A stretch of DNA of 64,000 nt. Source: Archangium violaceum. GTDB lineage: Bacteria > Myxococcota > Myxococcia > Myxococcales > Myxococcaceae. Made by a program: the position numbers and the translations under genes. Location of the stretch: contig NZ_CP069396.1 of the NCBI RefSeq assembly GCF_016887565.1, forward strand, positions 5,624,001 through 5,688,000. The letters run 5' to 3'. Within the stretch, counting starts at the first letter, position 1, and each line of letters opens with the position of its first letter. Below are positions 25,198 to 33,660 of the stretch, piece after piece. The notes under the pieces are model-generated. The model saw only the letters and a list, made by a program, of their open reading frames with translations. It did not search any database and was not told where the DNA came from.

Positions 25198-26418
25198 ATG
25201 ACGGACTCAACGACACCTCGTCGCCGTGTTCTGGTGGTTGGACTCGGCATCAGCGGCATCGCCACGGCCATCCGGCTTCACAAGCTCGGCTGGGAGCCCG
25301 TGCTCATCGAGCGGGCACCCGAGCGCCGCAAGGGCGGCTACTTCATCGGCCTGTTCGGTACCGGCCAGGCGTCCGCCAGGCGGCTCGGGGTGCTGGACAC
25401 CCTGGTCGATCGCAATTCCCCGCTGATGACGACCTACGAGGTCGACCGGGCCAATCATCGGACCCGGGGCATGTCCTTCGTGGACGCGCCCGGCGCGCCA
25501 CTCCCGCTGCTGCGCGGCGACGTGGAAAACTCCTTGTTCTCCGCGTTGCCGAAGGACGTGGAGGTCCGCTTCGCGACGGTTCCCACCCGGATAGAGCAGG
25601 GCGCGCAGGGGGCCGACGTCACGCTGACCCACACGAAGAGCGGCACGAGCACGACCGAGCGCTTCGACCTCGTGGTGGGCGCTGATGGCATGCGCTCGAC
25701 CGTCCGTCAGCTCGTCTTTGGTCCGCACGAGAACTTCCTGCACCCGCTGAACTACATGATCGCCGCCTGCGTCCTGCGCAACCCCGTGCAGGGCTACGCC
25801 ACGCACGAAGGACTGGTCCTGGCCGAGGCGGGAAGGTCGGCATGGGTCTTTCCCTTCGCGAATCACAACCCCACCTTGCTCTTCTCCTACCGCGTCGATG
25901 ACGTGGCCGCGCAGTTCCGCGGCCGTCCCATCGAGTCGCTGCGCAAGGCGTACGGACCGGAAAAGGCGGGGTCGGTGCTGAGCCATCTGCTCAATGAGTT
26001 CGAGACCGCGGACGAATATCTGTTCGACTCGACCAACCATGTCCGCATGCCGAGCTGGCACAAGGGGCGGGTCGTGCTGGTGGGCGATTCCGCGTGGTGC
26101 TTGACCCTGTATTCAGGGATGGGCGTGTCGACCGGTCTGGCCGGGGGGGAGCTCCTGGGTGACATGCTGGAGAAGCATCCAGACGACATGGAACGCGCGC
26201 TGACCCGGTGGGAGGAGAAGCTGCGCCCGTTCATCGAGGACATGCAGCGCGACTCGCTGAAAGCGAGACAGCTCTTCACTCCGGCCAACGAGGCGCAGCG
26301 AGTCTTTCGCGCGGTGAGCATCCGCCTCATGAGCAATCGCCTGACGGGCCCGCTCGTCAAGAAAGTGATGCGCGACAAGGACTTCAAGGCGAAGATGATC
26401 GACATCGTCGCGCAGTAG
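25198..26418 (+). CDS. FAD-dependent monooxygenase (TetX/PHBH-like)
   Basis: 406 residues from ATG 25198. The three landmarks of class A flavoprotein monooxygenases are present: the N-terminal GxGxxG fold ([20 protein letters not shown], ending in acidic VLIERAP), the central DG motif [15 protein letters not shown], and the GD motif [18 protein letters not shown]. No signal peptide. Such enzymes hydroxylate aromatic compounds or antibiotics using NAD(P)H and O2; the substrate is not evident. It stands alone, downstream of an IS91-type relic and with no partner gene, so acquisition by transfer is possible but not shown. Confidence 0.88.
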   Translation: MTDSTTPRRRVLVVGLGISGIATAIRLHKLGWEPVLIERAPERRKGGYFIGLFGTGQASARRLGVLDTLVDRNSPLMTTYEVDRANHRTRGMSFVDAPGAPLPLLRGDVENSLFSALPKDVEVRFATVPTRIEQGAQGADVTLTHTKSGTSTTERFDLVVGADGMRSTVRQLVFGPHENFLHPLNYMIAACVLRNPVQGYATHEGLVLAEAGRSAWVFPFANHNPTLLFSYRVDDVAAQFRGRPIESLRKAYGPEKAGSVLSHLLNEFETADEYLFDSTNHVRMPSWHKGRVVLVGDSAWCLTLYSGMGVSTGLAGGELLGDMLEKHPDDMERALTRWEEKLRPFIEDMQRDSLKARQLFTPANEAQRVFRAVSIRLMSNRLTGPLVKKVMRDKDFKAKMIDIVAQ

Positions 26419-26639
26419 TGCGGCCCGGGTCTCGAGCTCCTTGAAGGTGCGGACCTGGGGCAATGGGCGTCGGGACGTGAGAGGCATGTGGAGGGTCAAC
26501 CCTCGAGCATAGGACGACTCGTAGGGCCCGAGCGGTGAGGGGTGGGGTTATCGGAAAGTCGAGAAATGACGTCTCCACCCCTCGGGCCGGTTCACCCGGG
26601 CGTTGCCACGAGGGGCTCGCGGTCGTAAGACGGGACCCC

Positions 26640-27158
26640 GTGTCCGCCCCCGATCCCCGGAAAGACCCCCGTTTCCGCCCCTTCCGAGTCGCCGCCTACG
26701 GCCTCTACATCGCCGTGGTGAGCGTCTTCTGCCTGGCGATCATCATCAGCGTGACGCGCTCGGTGGCGGCCATGACGCCGGAGAAGAAGCCCCCGGCCGA
26801 CCAGGTGCTCTCCTACCGGGAGTGCCTCGACGCGGCGGACTCGCTCTGGAAGCAGCTCGAGTCCGAGCGCGAGGTGCTGGTGCGCACCTCGCCCGCTCGC
26901 AAGGTGGACCAGGAGTGGATGCGCTTCCGCACCTCCTGGTTGCAGCAGTTCCGCGACCGCGAGGCCCAGTGCGCCCTCCAGTCCAGGGACCGGGTGGGCC
27001 TCAAGGACGTGTTCCGCCGGCTCGAGGCCGTTCAGGACCTCTACAACATCCACGCCGTCCAGTACGCCGGCGAGGTGGGCGGCGAGGTGGACGCGCTCCA
27101 CGCCGCCTTCTCCGCCGCGCGCAAGAGCCCCTCGGCGGGCTGGCCGCAGCAGCAGTAG
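26640..27158 (+). CDS. Small single-pass membrane hypothetical protein
   Basis: A GTG at 26640 gives 172 residues (VSAPDPRKDPRFRPFRVAAY...); a longer ATG frame from 26535 has implausible N-terminal residues. One transmembrane helix at about 20-42 (YGLYIAVVSVFCLAIIISVT) is followed by a charged helical domain (CLDAADSLWKQLESEREVLV, MRFRTSWLQQFRDREAQCAL, VFRRLEAVQDLYNIHAVQYA), probably a coiled coil. Two Cys and many Arg/Glu. No family recognised. It converges on the FHA-domain gene, with only nine bases between the two stops. Confidence 0.7.
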   Translation: MSAPDPRKDPRFRPFRVAAYGLYIAVVSVFCLAIIISVTRSVAAMTPEKKPPADQVLSYRECLDAADSLWKQLESEREVLVRTSPARKVDQEWMRFRTSWLQQFRDREAQCALQSRDRVGLKDVFRRLEAVQDLYNIHAVQYAGEVGGEVDALHAAFSAARKSPSAGWPQQQ

Positions 27159-27167
27159 CGCCGAGCC

Positions 27168-27683
27168 TCAGCGCGGCGACGGCTTCCCGGCGCCCAGCCG
27201 GGTGTGCAGCGTGTCCGTCAGCAGGTACCAGAACTGAACATTTCCGAAGCTGAGGATGTCGCCGTCCTTCAGCGTCGCCTCGCGCGTGGAGAGGTTCTGC
27301 CCGTTGAGGAAGGTGCCGTTGGTGGAGCCCAGGTCGCGCACCGTGCAGCGGCCCTGGGCCTCGTTCCACCTGAGCACCGCGTGGCGCTTGGACACCGACC
27401 CGTCGTCGATGAACAGATCGCAGTCCGGCAGCCGGCCCACGCTCAGCTCCTCCTCCCGGTCGAGCGGGGGGAGGGTGGTGATGAGCAGGTTCTCGAACTC
27501 GAAGAGCAGCGTGAGCATGCCTCGCTCGATGGCCTCGGACGAGGCCACGCGCGTGGGCTCCAGCACGGCGTCGGACGGCAGGCCGGGCGGGCGTTGAATG
27601 AAGACGAAGGGGCCCAGCTGACGGCGGAAGGCCCCGATGGACAGTGACGCGCCGAGCGCGCGGAGTTCTTGGATGGACAGCAC
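27168..27683 (-). CDS. FHA-domain protein
   Basis: The GTG at 27681-27683 (VLSIQELRALGASLSIGAFR) is taken as start because relatives begin here; an ATG at 27734 would add 17 residues. 171 residues. The N-terminal 60 or so residues are a short helical region with RRQLGPFVFIQRP, and residues about 80-160 are a forkhead-associated domain: LSVGRLPDCDLFIDDGSVSK, RHAVLRW, DLGSTNGTFLNG and LKDGDILSFGNVQF. FHA domains bind phosphothreonine, so the protein likely connects to the Ser/Thr kinase networks rich in myxobacteria. The short N-terminal module has no known role. Confidence 0.85.
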   Translation of the reverse strand: MLSIQELRALGASLSIGAFRRQLGPFVFIQRPPGLPSDAVLEPTRVASSEAIERGMLTLLFEFENLLITTLPPLDREEELSVGRLPDCDLFIDDGSVSKRHAVLRWNEAQGRCTVRDLGSTNGTFLNGQNLSTREATLKDGDILSFGNVQFWYLLTDTLHTRLGAGKPSPR

Positions 27684-27876
27684 GGTCCGGCAGCATGCCA
27701 GAAGTCCGGCCGGCCGGTAGGGCGAGTGCCGCATCGTCGCTTGTGCGATGGGCGGGTTTCGTTGACCAGCCTGTCAAACTCCTCTTACAGTTTCCCTTTC
27801 GGCCCGGTCGCCGCCATCGTGAAGGAGGGTGGTGGGACCCGGCGTTCACCTATTGGCGTGGGAAGGAGTCGTATCA

Positions 27877-28386
27877 ATGAGTGGGAGCGGGAACATTCCG
27901 ATGACCCCCTCGGGTCTGCGGAAGCTGAAGGCGGAGCTGAAGCACCTTCAGACCGTCGAGCGCGGGAAGATCTCCAAGGAGATTGAGGTGGCGCGCGCGC
28001 ACGGGGACCTGCGCGAGAACGCCGAGTACCACGCGGCCAAGGAGAAGCAGTCGCACATCGAGGGCCGCATCCTGGACCTGAACGACTGGATTGCCCGGGC
28101 CGAGGTCATCGACCCCAGCAAGCTGGGCGGGGACAAGGTCGTCTTCGGCGCGACGGTGGACCTGTTGGACGTGGAGACGGACAAGACGGTCTCCTACCGC
28201 CTGGTGGGCGAGCTGGAGGCGGACCTGAAGAAGCGGTGGATCGCCGTCACCTCGCCGGTGGCGCGGGCGCTGATCGGCAAGAAGGTGGGCGACGTCGCCA
28301 CGGTGCAGAGCCCGGGCGGCGTGCGCGAGTACGAGGTCCAGGAGATCCGCTTCGACGATCCCCAGGACGAGTCCGCCGAGAGCTGA
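27877..28386 (+). CDS. greA: Transcription elongation factor GreA
   Basis: 169 residues from ATG 27877, with GGAAGGA upstream. The N-terminal coiled coil carries the basic/acidic pattern of Gre factors (MTPSGLRKLKAELKHLQTVE, KISKEIEVARAHGDLRENAE, YHAAKEKQ), and the acidic tip residues (D and E in GDLRENAEY) that reactivate backtracked RNA polymerase are present. The C-terminal domain has VVFGATVDLLDVETDK, YRLVGELEADL and ALIGKKVGDVATVQSPGG. Length is close to the usual 158. GreA stimulates cleavage of the nascent RNA. It precedes recG by 91 bases and may be co-expressed. Confidence 0.95.
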   Translation: MSGSGNIPMTPSGLRKLKAELKHLQTVERGKISKEIEVARAHGDLRENAEYHAAKEKQSHIEGRILDLNDWIARAEVIDPSKLGGDKVVFGATVDLLDVETDKTVSYRLVGELEADLKKRWIAVTSPVARALIGKKVGDVATVQSPGGVREYEVQEIRFDDPQDESAES

Positions 28387-28477
28387 CGCGCCGCCTTGAG
28401 GGCGAACAGCCGGGGGAGCGGGCACCAGCTCGCTCCCCTGTGTCGTTCTGGTGGCGGAGTGCAGTCCTCGCCTTAGG

Positions 28478-31153
28478 ATGAGACGTTCGGATCCGCCTGT
28501 GAACCACCCGCTCGCCAGCCTCGTCGGCCCCCTGAAATATGCCTGCCGGAGTGACTTCGCCCATCTGTCGACGGTGAAGGACCTGCGCGGTCTGTTGGAG
28601 CGCACGCTGGCGGGAGCCTCGGGGGTGGACGCGGAGGCGCTGAAGCACCTGAGAGCGGCGTTGCCGCACGTGGACCATCCGGCGCTGGACAGGCGCAAGG
28701 CGGCGCTGCGGAGGGTGGTCGCGGGCCTGAAGCTGAGCGGAGTCCCACTTCCGGACGAGCTGGTCCAGGTGGCCAACGCCCCCACCCCCATCACCCCTCT
28801 CCCCCCGGGAGAGGGACGGGGTGAGGGTCGTCCCGAGGTGGTCCCCGAGTGGAAATCGACGGCCCCCGTCCCTCCGCCCCCCGGGAGCAAATCCGCGTCC
28901 CCCGCGCGAACCCTCGCGAGACCCACCCCTCCGGCCGCGGAGCCAAAGAAGCCCGAGCCGGCGGAAAAACCCTCGGACAAGCGCAAGAAGCGGGTGGCCA
29001 AGGGCCAGGAGGAGTCTCGGGCGGAGGCGAAGCTGCTGTCGATCGCGCCACGCTCGGGGCCCCTGGCGATTCCGCTGAAGACGATGGGCAAGAGGCTGGG
29101 CCCGCGACTGCTGGCGGCGCTGAACAAGAAGGGGCTCAAGCGGGTGGGGGACATCCTCTTCCTGCTGCCGCGCTGCTACGAGGATCGGCGCAAGCTGCTG
29201 AGCATCGCGGAGCTGATGCCCGGAGAGCGGGGCGTGACGGTGGGCGAGGTGAAGCTGGCGGACTTCGTGCCGAGCCGCACGGGCAAGCGCTACTTCCGGG
29301 CCGTGGTGGCGGACCGCTCGGGGAGCATCGCCGCGACGTACTTCAACGCGGGCCCGTGGCTCAAGCAGCGCTTCCCGGTGGGCAAGCGGCTGGTGCTGTC
29401 CGGAGAGGTGCGGGCCTCGCTGTCGGGGCGCGAGATGGCGCACCCGGAGATAGAACCGGCGGAGGACCTCGAGGGGTCCTCGGTGCACTTCAACCGGATC
29501 GTCCCGGTGTACCCGGGCTTCGAGCGCGGAGACCAGCGGATGTTCCGGGAGCTGGCCTCGGTGGTGAGCGAGTCCTACTCGAACCACGTGGAGGAGCCGC
29601 TGCCGGAGGGCCTGCGCAAGAAGCTGGGCCTGATGACGCTGCCCGAGGCGCTGCGGGCCATCCACTTCCCGTCGGAGGACGCGGATCCGGAGATGCTGGA
29701 CCGGCACCTGAGCCCGGCGCACCGGAGGCTGGCCTTCGACGAGCTGTTCTTCCTGCAACTGGGCGTGGGGCTGAAGCGGCAGGGGGTGAAGCAGGAGAAG
29801 GGCATCACCTTCGACATCTCGGAGCCGAGGCTGGAGAAGGCGCGCGGGGCGCTGCCGTTCCAGCTCACGGGGGCGCAGAAGAAGGTGATTGGCGAGGTCG
29901 CCCAGGACATGGGCCGCCCCGAGCCGATGAACCGGCTGGTGCAGGGCGACGTGGGCTCGGGGAAGACGGCGGTGGCGGTGGTGGCGTCGCTGCTGGCGCT
30001 GCAGGACGGCTACCAGGTGGCGGTGATGGCGCCCACGGAGATCCTCGCCGAGCAGCACGAGCGGACGTTCCGCAAGCTGCTGGAGCCGCTGGGCTACAAG
30101 GTGGGGCTGGTGAGCGCGGCGGGGACGGCGAAGCGCAAGCGGGAGATCCGCGACGCGGTGGCGCGCGGGGAGATCCACCTGGCGGTGGGCACGCACGCGC
30201 TCGTCCAGGAGGACATGGGCTTCCAGAAGCTGGGCTTCGTGGTCATCGACGAGCAGCACCGCTTCGGCGTGCTGCAGCGGCACACGCTCATGAGCAAGGG
30301 CGTGCACCCGGACGTGCTGGTGATGACGGCGACGCCCATTCCGCGCACGCTGGCGATGACGCTGTACGGGGACCTGGACGTGTCCATCATCGACGAGCTG
30401 CCGCCAGGGCGCACGCCGGTGAAGACGCGCGTCTTCAACGACAAGCAGCGGGCGCGCGTGTACGAGGCCGTGGCCTCCGAGGTCCAGAAGGGCCACCAGG
30501 CCTACGTGGTGTATCCGCTGGTGGAGGAGTCGGAGAAGCTGGACCTGGAGGACGCCACTCGCGGCGCCGACAAGCTGCGGCAGGTGTTCCCCGGCGTGGA
30601 GGTGGGCCTGCTCCACGGGCGCATGAAGCCCGAGGAGAAGGACCTGGTGATGGACGCCTTCCGGTCCGGCACCATCCAGCTGCTCGTCTGCACCACCGTG
30701 GTGGAGGTGGGAGTGGACGTGCCGAACGCGTCGGTGATGGTGATCGAGTCCGCGGAGCGCTTCGGCCTGTCACAGCTGCACCAGCTGCGCGGACGCGTGG
30801 GCCGCGGCGCGGCGGTCAGCTACTGCTACCTCGTGGCCAACCTGGCGCGCTCGTCCATGGTGTCCTCCGAGCGGCTCGGCGTGATGGAGCACAGCACCGA
30901 TGGCTTCGTCATCGCGGAGAAGGACCTGGAGATCCGCGGACCGGGCGAGTTCCTCGGCACCCGGCAGAGCGGCATGCCAGAGCTGGCGGTGGCGAACCTC
31001 GCGCGGGACGGGGATCTGCTGTCGCTGGCGCAGCAGGAGGCTCGGAGCATCCTGGCGAGAGATCCCCTGCTGCAGGCCCCCGAACATCAGGGACTGGTGA
31101 AGGCGCTCGAGGAACGCTGGGAGGGCCGGTTGGCCCTCGCCAGGGTGGGGTAG
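28478..31153 (+). CDS. recG: ATP-dependent DNA helicase RecG with extended N-terminus
   Basis: 891 residues from ATG 28478 (a GTG at 28499 is possible). RecG motifs: wedge/OB domain (LLPRCYEDRR, GERGVTVGEVKLADF), Walker A VQGDVGSGKTAVAVV, Walker B variant FVVIDEQHRFGVLQR, motif III MTATPIPRTLAMTLYGDLD, and the C-terminal helicase motifs VCTTVVEVGVDVPNA and HQLRGRVGRG. RecG remodels stalled forks and Holliday junctions. The usual length is about 690; here about 200 extra residues precede it: a helical domain (15-95) and a Pro/Lys-rich linker (about 100-185). Part of the linker (residues about 106-117) is encoded by a dispersed 34-bp palindromic repeat. Confidence 0.95.
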   Translation: MRRSDPPVNHPLASLVGPLKYACRSDFAHLSTVKDLRGLLERTLAGASGVDAEALKHLRAALPHVDHPALDRRKAALRRVVAGLKLSGVPLPDELVQVANAPTPITPLPPGEGRGEGRPEVVPEWKSTAPVPPPPGSKSASPARTLARPTPPAAEPKKPEPAEKPSDKRKKRVAKGQEESRAEAKLLSIAPRSGPLAIPLKTMGKRLGPRLLAALNKKGLKRVGDILFLLPRCYEDRRKLLSIAELMPGERGVTVGEVKLADFVPSRTGKRYFRAVVADRSGSIAATYFNAGPWLKQRFPVGKRLVLSGEVRASLSGREMAHPEIEPAEDLEGSSVHFNRIVPVYPGFERGDQRMFRELASVVSESYSNHVEEPLPEGLRKKLGLMTLPEALRAIHFPSEDADPEMLDRHLSPAHRRLAFDELFFLQLGVGLKRQGVKQEKGITFDISEPRLEKARGALPFQLTGAQKKVIGEVAQDMGRPEPMNRLVQGDVGSGKTAVAVVASLLALQDGYQVAVMAPTEILAEQHERTFRKLLEPLGYKVGLVSAAGTAKRKREIRDAVARGEIHLAVGTHALVQEDMGFQKLGFVVIDEQHRFGVLQRHTLMSKGVHPDVLVMTATPIPRTLAMTLYGDLDVSIIDELPPGRTPVKTRVFNDKQRARVYEAVASEVQKGHQAYVVYPLVEESEKLDLEDATRGADKLRQVFPGVEVGLLHGRMKPEEKDLVMDAFRSGTIQLLVCTTVVEVGVDVPNASVMVIESAERFGLSQLHQLRGRVGRGAAVSYCYLVANLARSSMVSSERLGVMEHSTDGFVIAEKDLEIRGPGEFLGTRQSGMPELAVANLARDGDLLSLAQQEARSILARDPLLQAPEHQGLVKALEERWEGRLALARVG
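28795..28828 (+). repeat. Dispersed 34-bp palindromic repeat, copy 1 (inside recG)
   Basis: The copy starts CCCTCTCCCCCCGGGAGAGG and ends GGGTGAGGGT. The core CTCTCCC...GGGAGAG can form a hairpin. Copies in the same orientation lie at 45464-45497 and 55584-55617. This one is translated in frame into the linker of RecG. Confidence 0.8.
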
Positions 31154-31163
31154 GCCGGAGCGC

Positions 31164-31451
31164 TCAGCCGACGGCGAGCAGCGCCTGCTCGGCGGCGGGC
31201 TCCGACGCGGCCCAGAGCCACTCGGAGAGCTCGGCCGTGCGGCTGGTGTAGAGCTCGTTCGGATCCAACCCGAGCTCCCGGCACTTGCCGTGGAAGAGGG
31301 CCTCACCACCGCGGACGTGACAGTGGTTGATGAAGTCCTGCACCGTCTCGAGCGCTGGGTGCTCCTCCAGGAAACGCCGCAGCGCGAGGTTGGTGCCGGA
31401 CTCCTGGGAGTGCTGGACGACGGGGGTGAACATGTTTCTCTGGGTATTCAT
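31164..31451 (-). CDS. Small hypothetical cytosolic protein
   Basis: 95 residues, with a GGAGGGC ribosome-binding site just before the ATG at 31449-31451. Helical and acidic: VVQHSQESGTNLALRRFLEE, HPALETVQDFINHCHVRGGE, ALFHGKCRELGLDP. No signal or membrane helix. Family not recognised. The 170-base gap upstream is unusually AT-rich and contains a bulged inverted repeat (31522-31553). It converges on recG, the two stops being 10 bases apart. Confidence 0.65.
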   Translation of the reverse strand: MNTQRNMFTPVVQHSQESGTNLALRRFLEEHPALETVQDFINHCHVRGGEALFHGKCRELGLDPNELYTSRTAELSEWLWAASEPAAEQALLAVG

Positions 31452-31521
31452 GCGCCCTCCGGATTCGCGCGGAGTGTAGCTTTTCCGCGCTTCGTCACTC
31501 CAGCGTGACCTCCGTTTTTTC

Positions 31522-31553
31522 CGAAGTTTCGAGAGAAAGTTCTCTCAACTTCG
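31522..31553. promoter_or_regulatory. Bulged inverted repeat upstream of the small gene
   Basis: Outer arms CGAAGTT (31522-31528) and AACTTCG (31547-31553) enclose inner arms GAGAGAA (31531-31537) and TTCTCTC (31540-31546). It lies in an AT-rich island 70 bases upstream of the gene at 31164-31451, between that gene's start and the terminator at 31566-31597. It could be an operator or a second, weaker terminator. Confidence 0.45.
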
Positions 31554-31565
31554 TTGCAAATAAAA

Positions 31566-31597
31566 AACGGTGGCCCCACTGAAATGGGGCCACCGTT
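31566..31597 (-). terminator. Strong intrinsic terminator
   Basis: Arm AACGGTGGCCCCA (31566-31578), loop of six, and the exact complement (31585-31597). Read on the minus strand, the 13-bp stem is followed by TTTTTT, the classic Rho-independent form. It sits 27 bases after the stop of the Ig-repeat lipoprotein gene and ends the M4 peptidase operon. Confidence 0.92.
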
Positions 31598-31623
31598 CGT
31601 CCGGCGAACCGCGAGGGTTCAGC

Positions 31624-33657
31624 TCACTGGGCGGTGAGGGCGCCCACGGCCACGTCGATGGGGCCCAGGGTGCCACTCCCGGGCAGCGCATGGGCCTTGG
31701 TGACCCGGAGCTCGACCGGGCCCGAGGGCAGCGTGGGGCCCGTCTTCAGGTCCAGCGCCACCGAGAGCACGGGCCCGGTGAAGGACACCGCCGGAGCGGC
31801 CGTGCCCTTCTGGAACGCGCCCACGAGCAGGGTGCTGTCCTTGGCGTTGCTCCTGAAGAGCTGGGGGCCGCTGCCCAGATCGAAGGCGTGGTTGAGCGCG
31901 TACTCGGAGTCCCCGGAGGCCAGCTTCGCCCAGCTGGCGCGGGGCTGGTCCGCCGAGAGCGTCAGATCCACGCCCCGGCCCGCCGTCCCCGCGGGCGCCA
32001 GCAGGTCCAGCACGAGACGGTCGTCCGTGGACAGCGCGGCGTTCTTGACCAACCTCCAGCCGGTGCCCTGCGGGTCCTCGTAGGAGATGCCCGTGGCGGC
32101 CGGCACGGTGACGGTGGCGGAGGCCGTCTTCGTCGGGTCGGCCACGCTGGTGGCCACCACCGTGAACCGGCCAGCGGCGGCGGAGGGCGCGGTGTAGAGA
32201 CCGTCGTTGGAAATCGTTCCGCGGCTGGAACCGCCACCCACGGACCAGGTCACTCCCGTGCGCGTGGTGCCCTTCACGGTGGCCGTGAAGGAGGTCGACT
32301 CCCGGGCGGAGAGCGTCTTGGACGTGGGCGTGAGGGAGATCTCCACGTCGCGGACGGTGACGGCGATGGTGTCCCGCTTGGTCGTGTCCGTCACGCTGGT
32401 GGCGACGACGGTGTAGGTGCCCTTGCGGTTGGGAGCCGTGTAGACGCCCGTGTTGGTGATGGTGCCGTTGCTGGCACCACCCTCCACGGACCAGGTCACC
32501 GCCGTGCTGCCCGTGGTGCCGGTGACCTCCGAGGTGAAGGTCGCGGTGGCGCCCTGGTCGAGCGTCGCCGTGTCCGGGGTGGCCGTCACGTTCACCGCCA
32601 CTACCGTCACCTGGGCGGTGGCCTTCTTCGAGGGATCGGCCACGCTGGTGGCGACGACGGTGTACGTGCCACCGCGGGAGGGCGCCGTGTACACGCCCGA
32701 GCCGTCGATGGAGCCGTTGTTGGCACCGCCCTCGACGGACCAGGTCACCGCCGTGCTGCCCTTGGTGCCCGTCACCGAGGCGGAGAACGTCAGGCTGCCC
32801 GTGGAGTGGGTGCTCGGCTGGGCCGGGGTGAGGCTCACGGCGATGGGACGCACCGTCAGGGTGGCGCTGCCCTTCTTCGTGGGATCGGCCACGCTGGTGG
32901 CGAGGATGGTGTACGTGCCCGCGGTGTTGGGAGCCGTGTAGATGCCGGAGCTGGTGATGGAGCCGTTGTTGGCGCCGCCTTCCACGGACCAGGTCACCGC
33001 CGTGGTGGGGGTGCCCGTCACGCTCGCGGAGAACTCCACCACCGCGCCCTGATCCACCGTGTCCGTTCCAGGCGTGAGCGCGATCGTCACCGGCACCACG
33101 TTCACCCGGAGGGTGCCCTTGCGACGCGGGTCGGCCACGCTGGTGGCGACGAGGGTGTAGGTGCCCGGCGTGGTGGGCGCCGTGTACACGCCCTGCTCGG
33201 TGATGGAGCCACCGGCCGCGCCCTCCACGAGGGACCAGGTGACCGCGGTGTCATCGGCCCCCGTCACCCGGGCGGTGAAGGTGGCGCTGCCCGCGGTGGG
33301 GACGGTCGCGGCCGTGGGCTCGATGGCGACGACCACGGCCTCGAGGACCGTGATGGTGGCCGTGTCCTTCTTCGAGGTGTCCACCGCGTTGGTGGCCACG
33401 ACGGTGTACGTGCCCGCCGTGGTGGGCGCGGTGTAGACGCCCGAGCTGGTGATGGTGCCGTTGCCGTCACCCCCCTCCACGGACCAGATGACGCGCGGCT
33501 CCTTGGCCTCCTGGACGGTGGCGGAGAGCGAGGTGCTGTCACCCGCCAGTACCGAGGCGGTCTTCGGCGAGACGGTCACCGGGCCCGCGTCCGGGTCGCC
33601 GCAGGCGACGAGCGTTCCGAGCAGGAGCGGAACAATGAGTTTGATCAACGTTTTCAT
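31624..33657 (-). CDS. Lipoprotein with six Ig-like repeats and a beta-sandwich C-terminal domain
   Basis: 677 residues with a lipoprotein signal (LLLGTLVACGD). Six BIG2-like repeats of about 80-85 residues fill residues about 25-530, each with V(T/E)WSVEGG, G(V/I)YTAP, and GTYTVVATSVADPTKK. The last 145 residues differ: DDRLVLDLLAPAGTAGRGVD, STLLVGAFQKG, PVLSVALDLKTGPTL, PVELRVTKAHALPG; this beta-sandwich pattern is cohesin-like in outline, but the match is weak. It starts three bases after the stop of the dockerin-bearing M4 peptidase gene and ends before a strong terminator, so the two form one operon. A surface-anchored binding partner is plausible. Confidence 0.85.
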   Translation of the reverse strand: MKTLIKLIVPLLLGTLVACGDPDAGPVTVSPKTASVLAGDSTSLSATVQEAKEPRVIWSVEGGDGNGTITSSGVYTAPTTAGTYTVVATNAVDTSKKDTATITVLEAVVVAIEPTAATVPTAGSATFTARVTGADDTAVTWSLVEGAAGGSITEQGVYTAPTTPGTYTLVATSVADPRRKGTLRVNVVPVTIALTPGTDTVDQGAVVEFSASVTGTPTTAVTWSVEGGANNGSITSSGIYTAPNTAGTYTILATSVADPTKKGSATLTVRPIAVSLTPAQPSTHSTGSLTFSASVTGTKGSTAVTWSVEGGANNGSIDGSGVYTAPSRGGTYTVVATSVADPSKKATAQVTVVAVNVTATPDTATLDQGATATFTSEVTGTTGSTAVTWSVEGGASNGTITNTGVYTAPNRKGTYTVVATSVTDTTKRDTIAVTVRDVEISLTPTSKTLSARESTSFTATVKGTTRTGVTWSVGGGSSRGTISNDGLYTAPSAAAGRFTVVATSVADPTKTASATVTVPAATGISYEDPQGTGWRLVKNAALSTDDRLVLDLLAPAGTAGRGVDLTLSADQPRASWAKLASGDSEYALNHAFDLGSGPQLFRSNAKDSTLLVGAFQKGTAAPAVSFTGPVLSVALDLKTGPTLPSGPVELRVTKAHALPGSGTLGPIDVAVGALTAQ
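32095..33590. repeat. Tandem Ig-domain coding repeats
   Basis: Six imperfect units of about 250 bases lie head to tail within the lipoprotein gene. Strings such as gaccaggtcaccgccgt and gtgtaggtgcc recur in most units, showing expansion by internal duplication. Such DNA is prone to recombination and copy-number change. Confidence 0.8.
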
Positions 33658-33660
33658 GGC

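Noticed and set aside
31164-31451. Toxin-antitoxin candidate at the small gene next to recG
   Set aside because: No partner gene and no known toxin or antitoxin motif.
32095-33590. CRISPR-like regularity of repeats
   Set aside because: Units are about 250 bases, in frame and encode Ig-like domains; there are no short repeat/spacer units.
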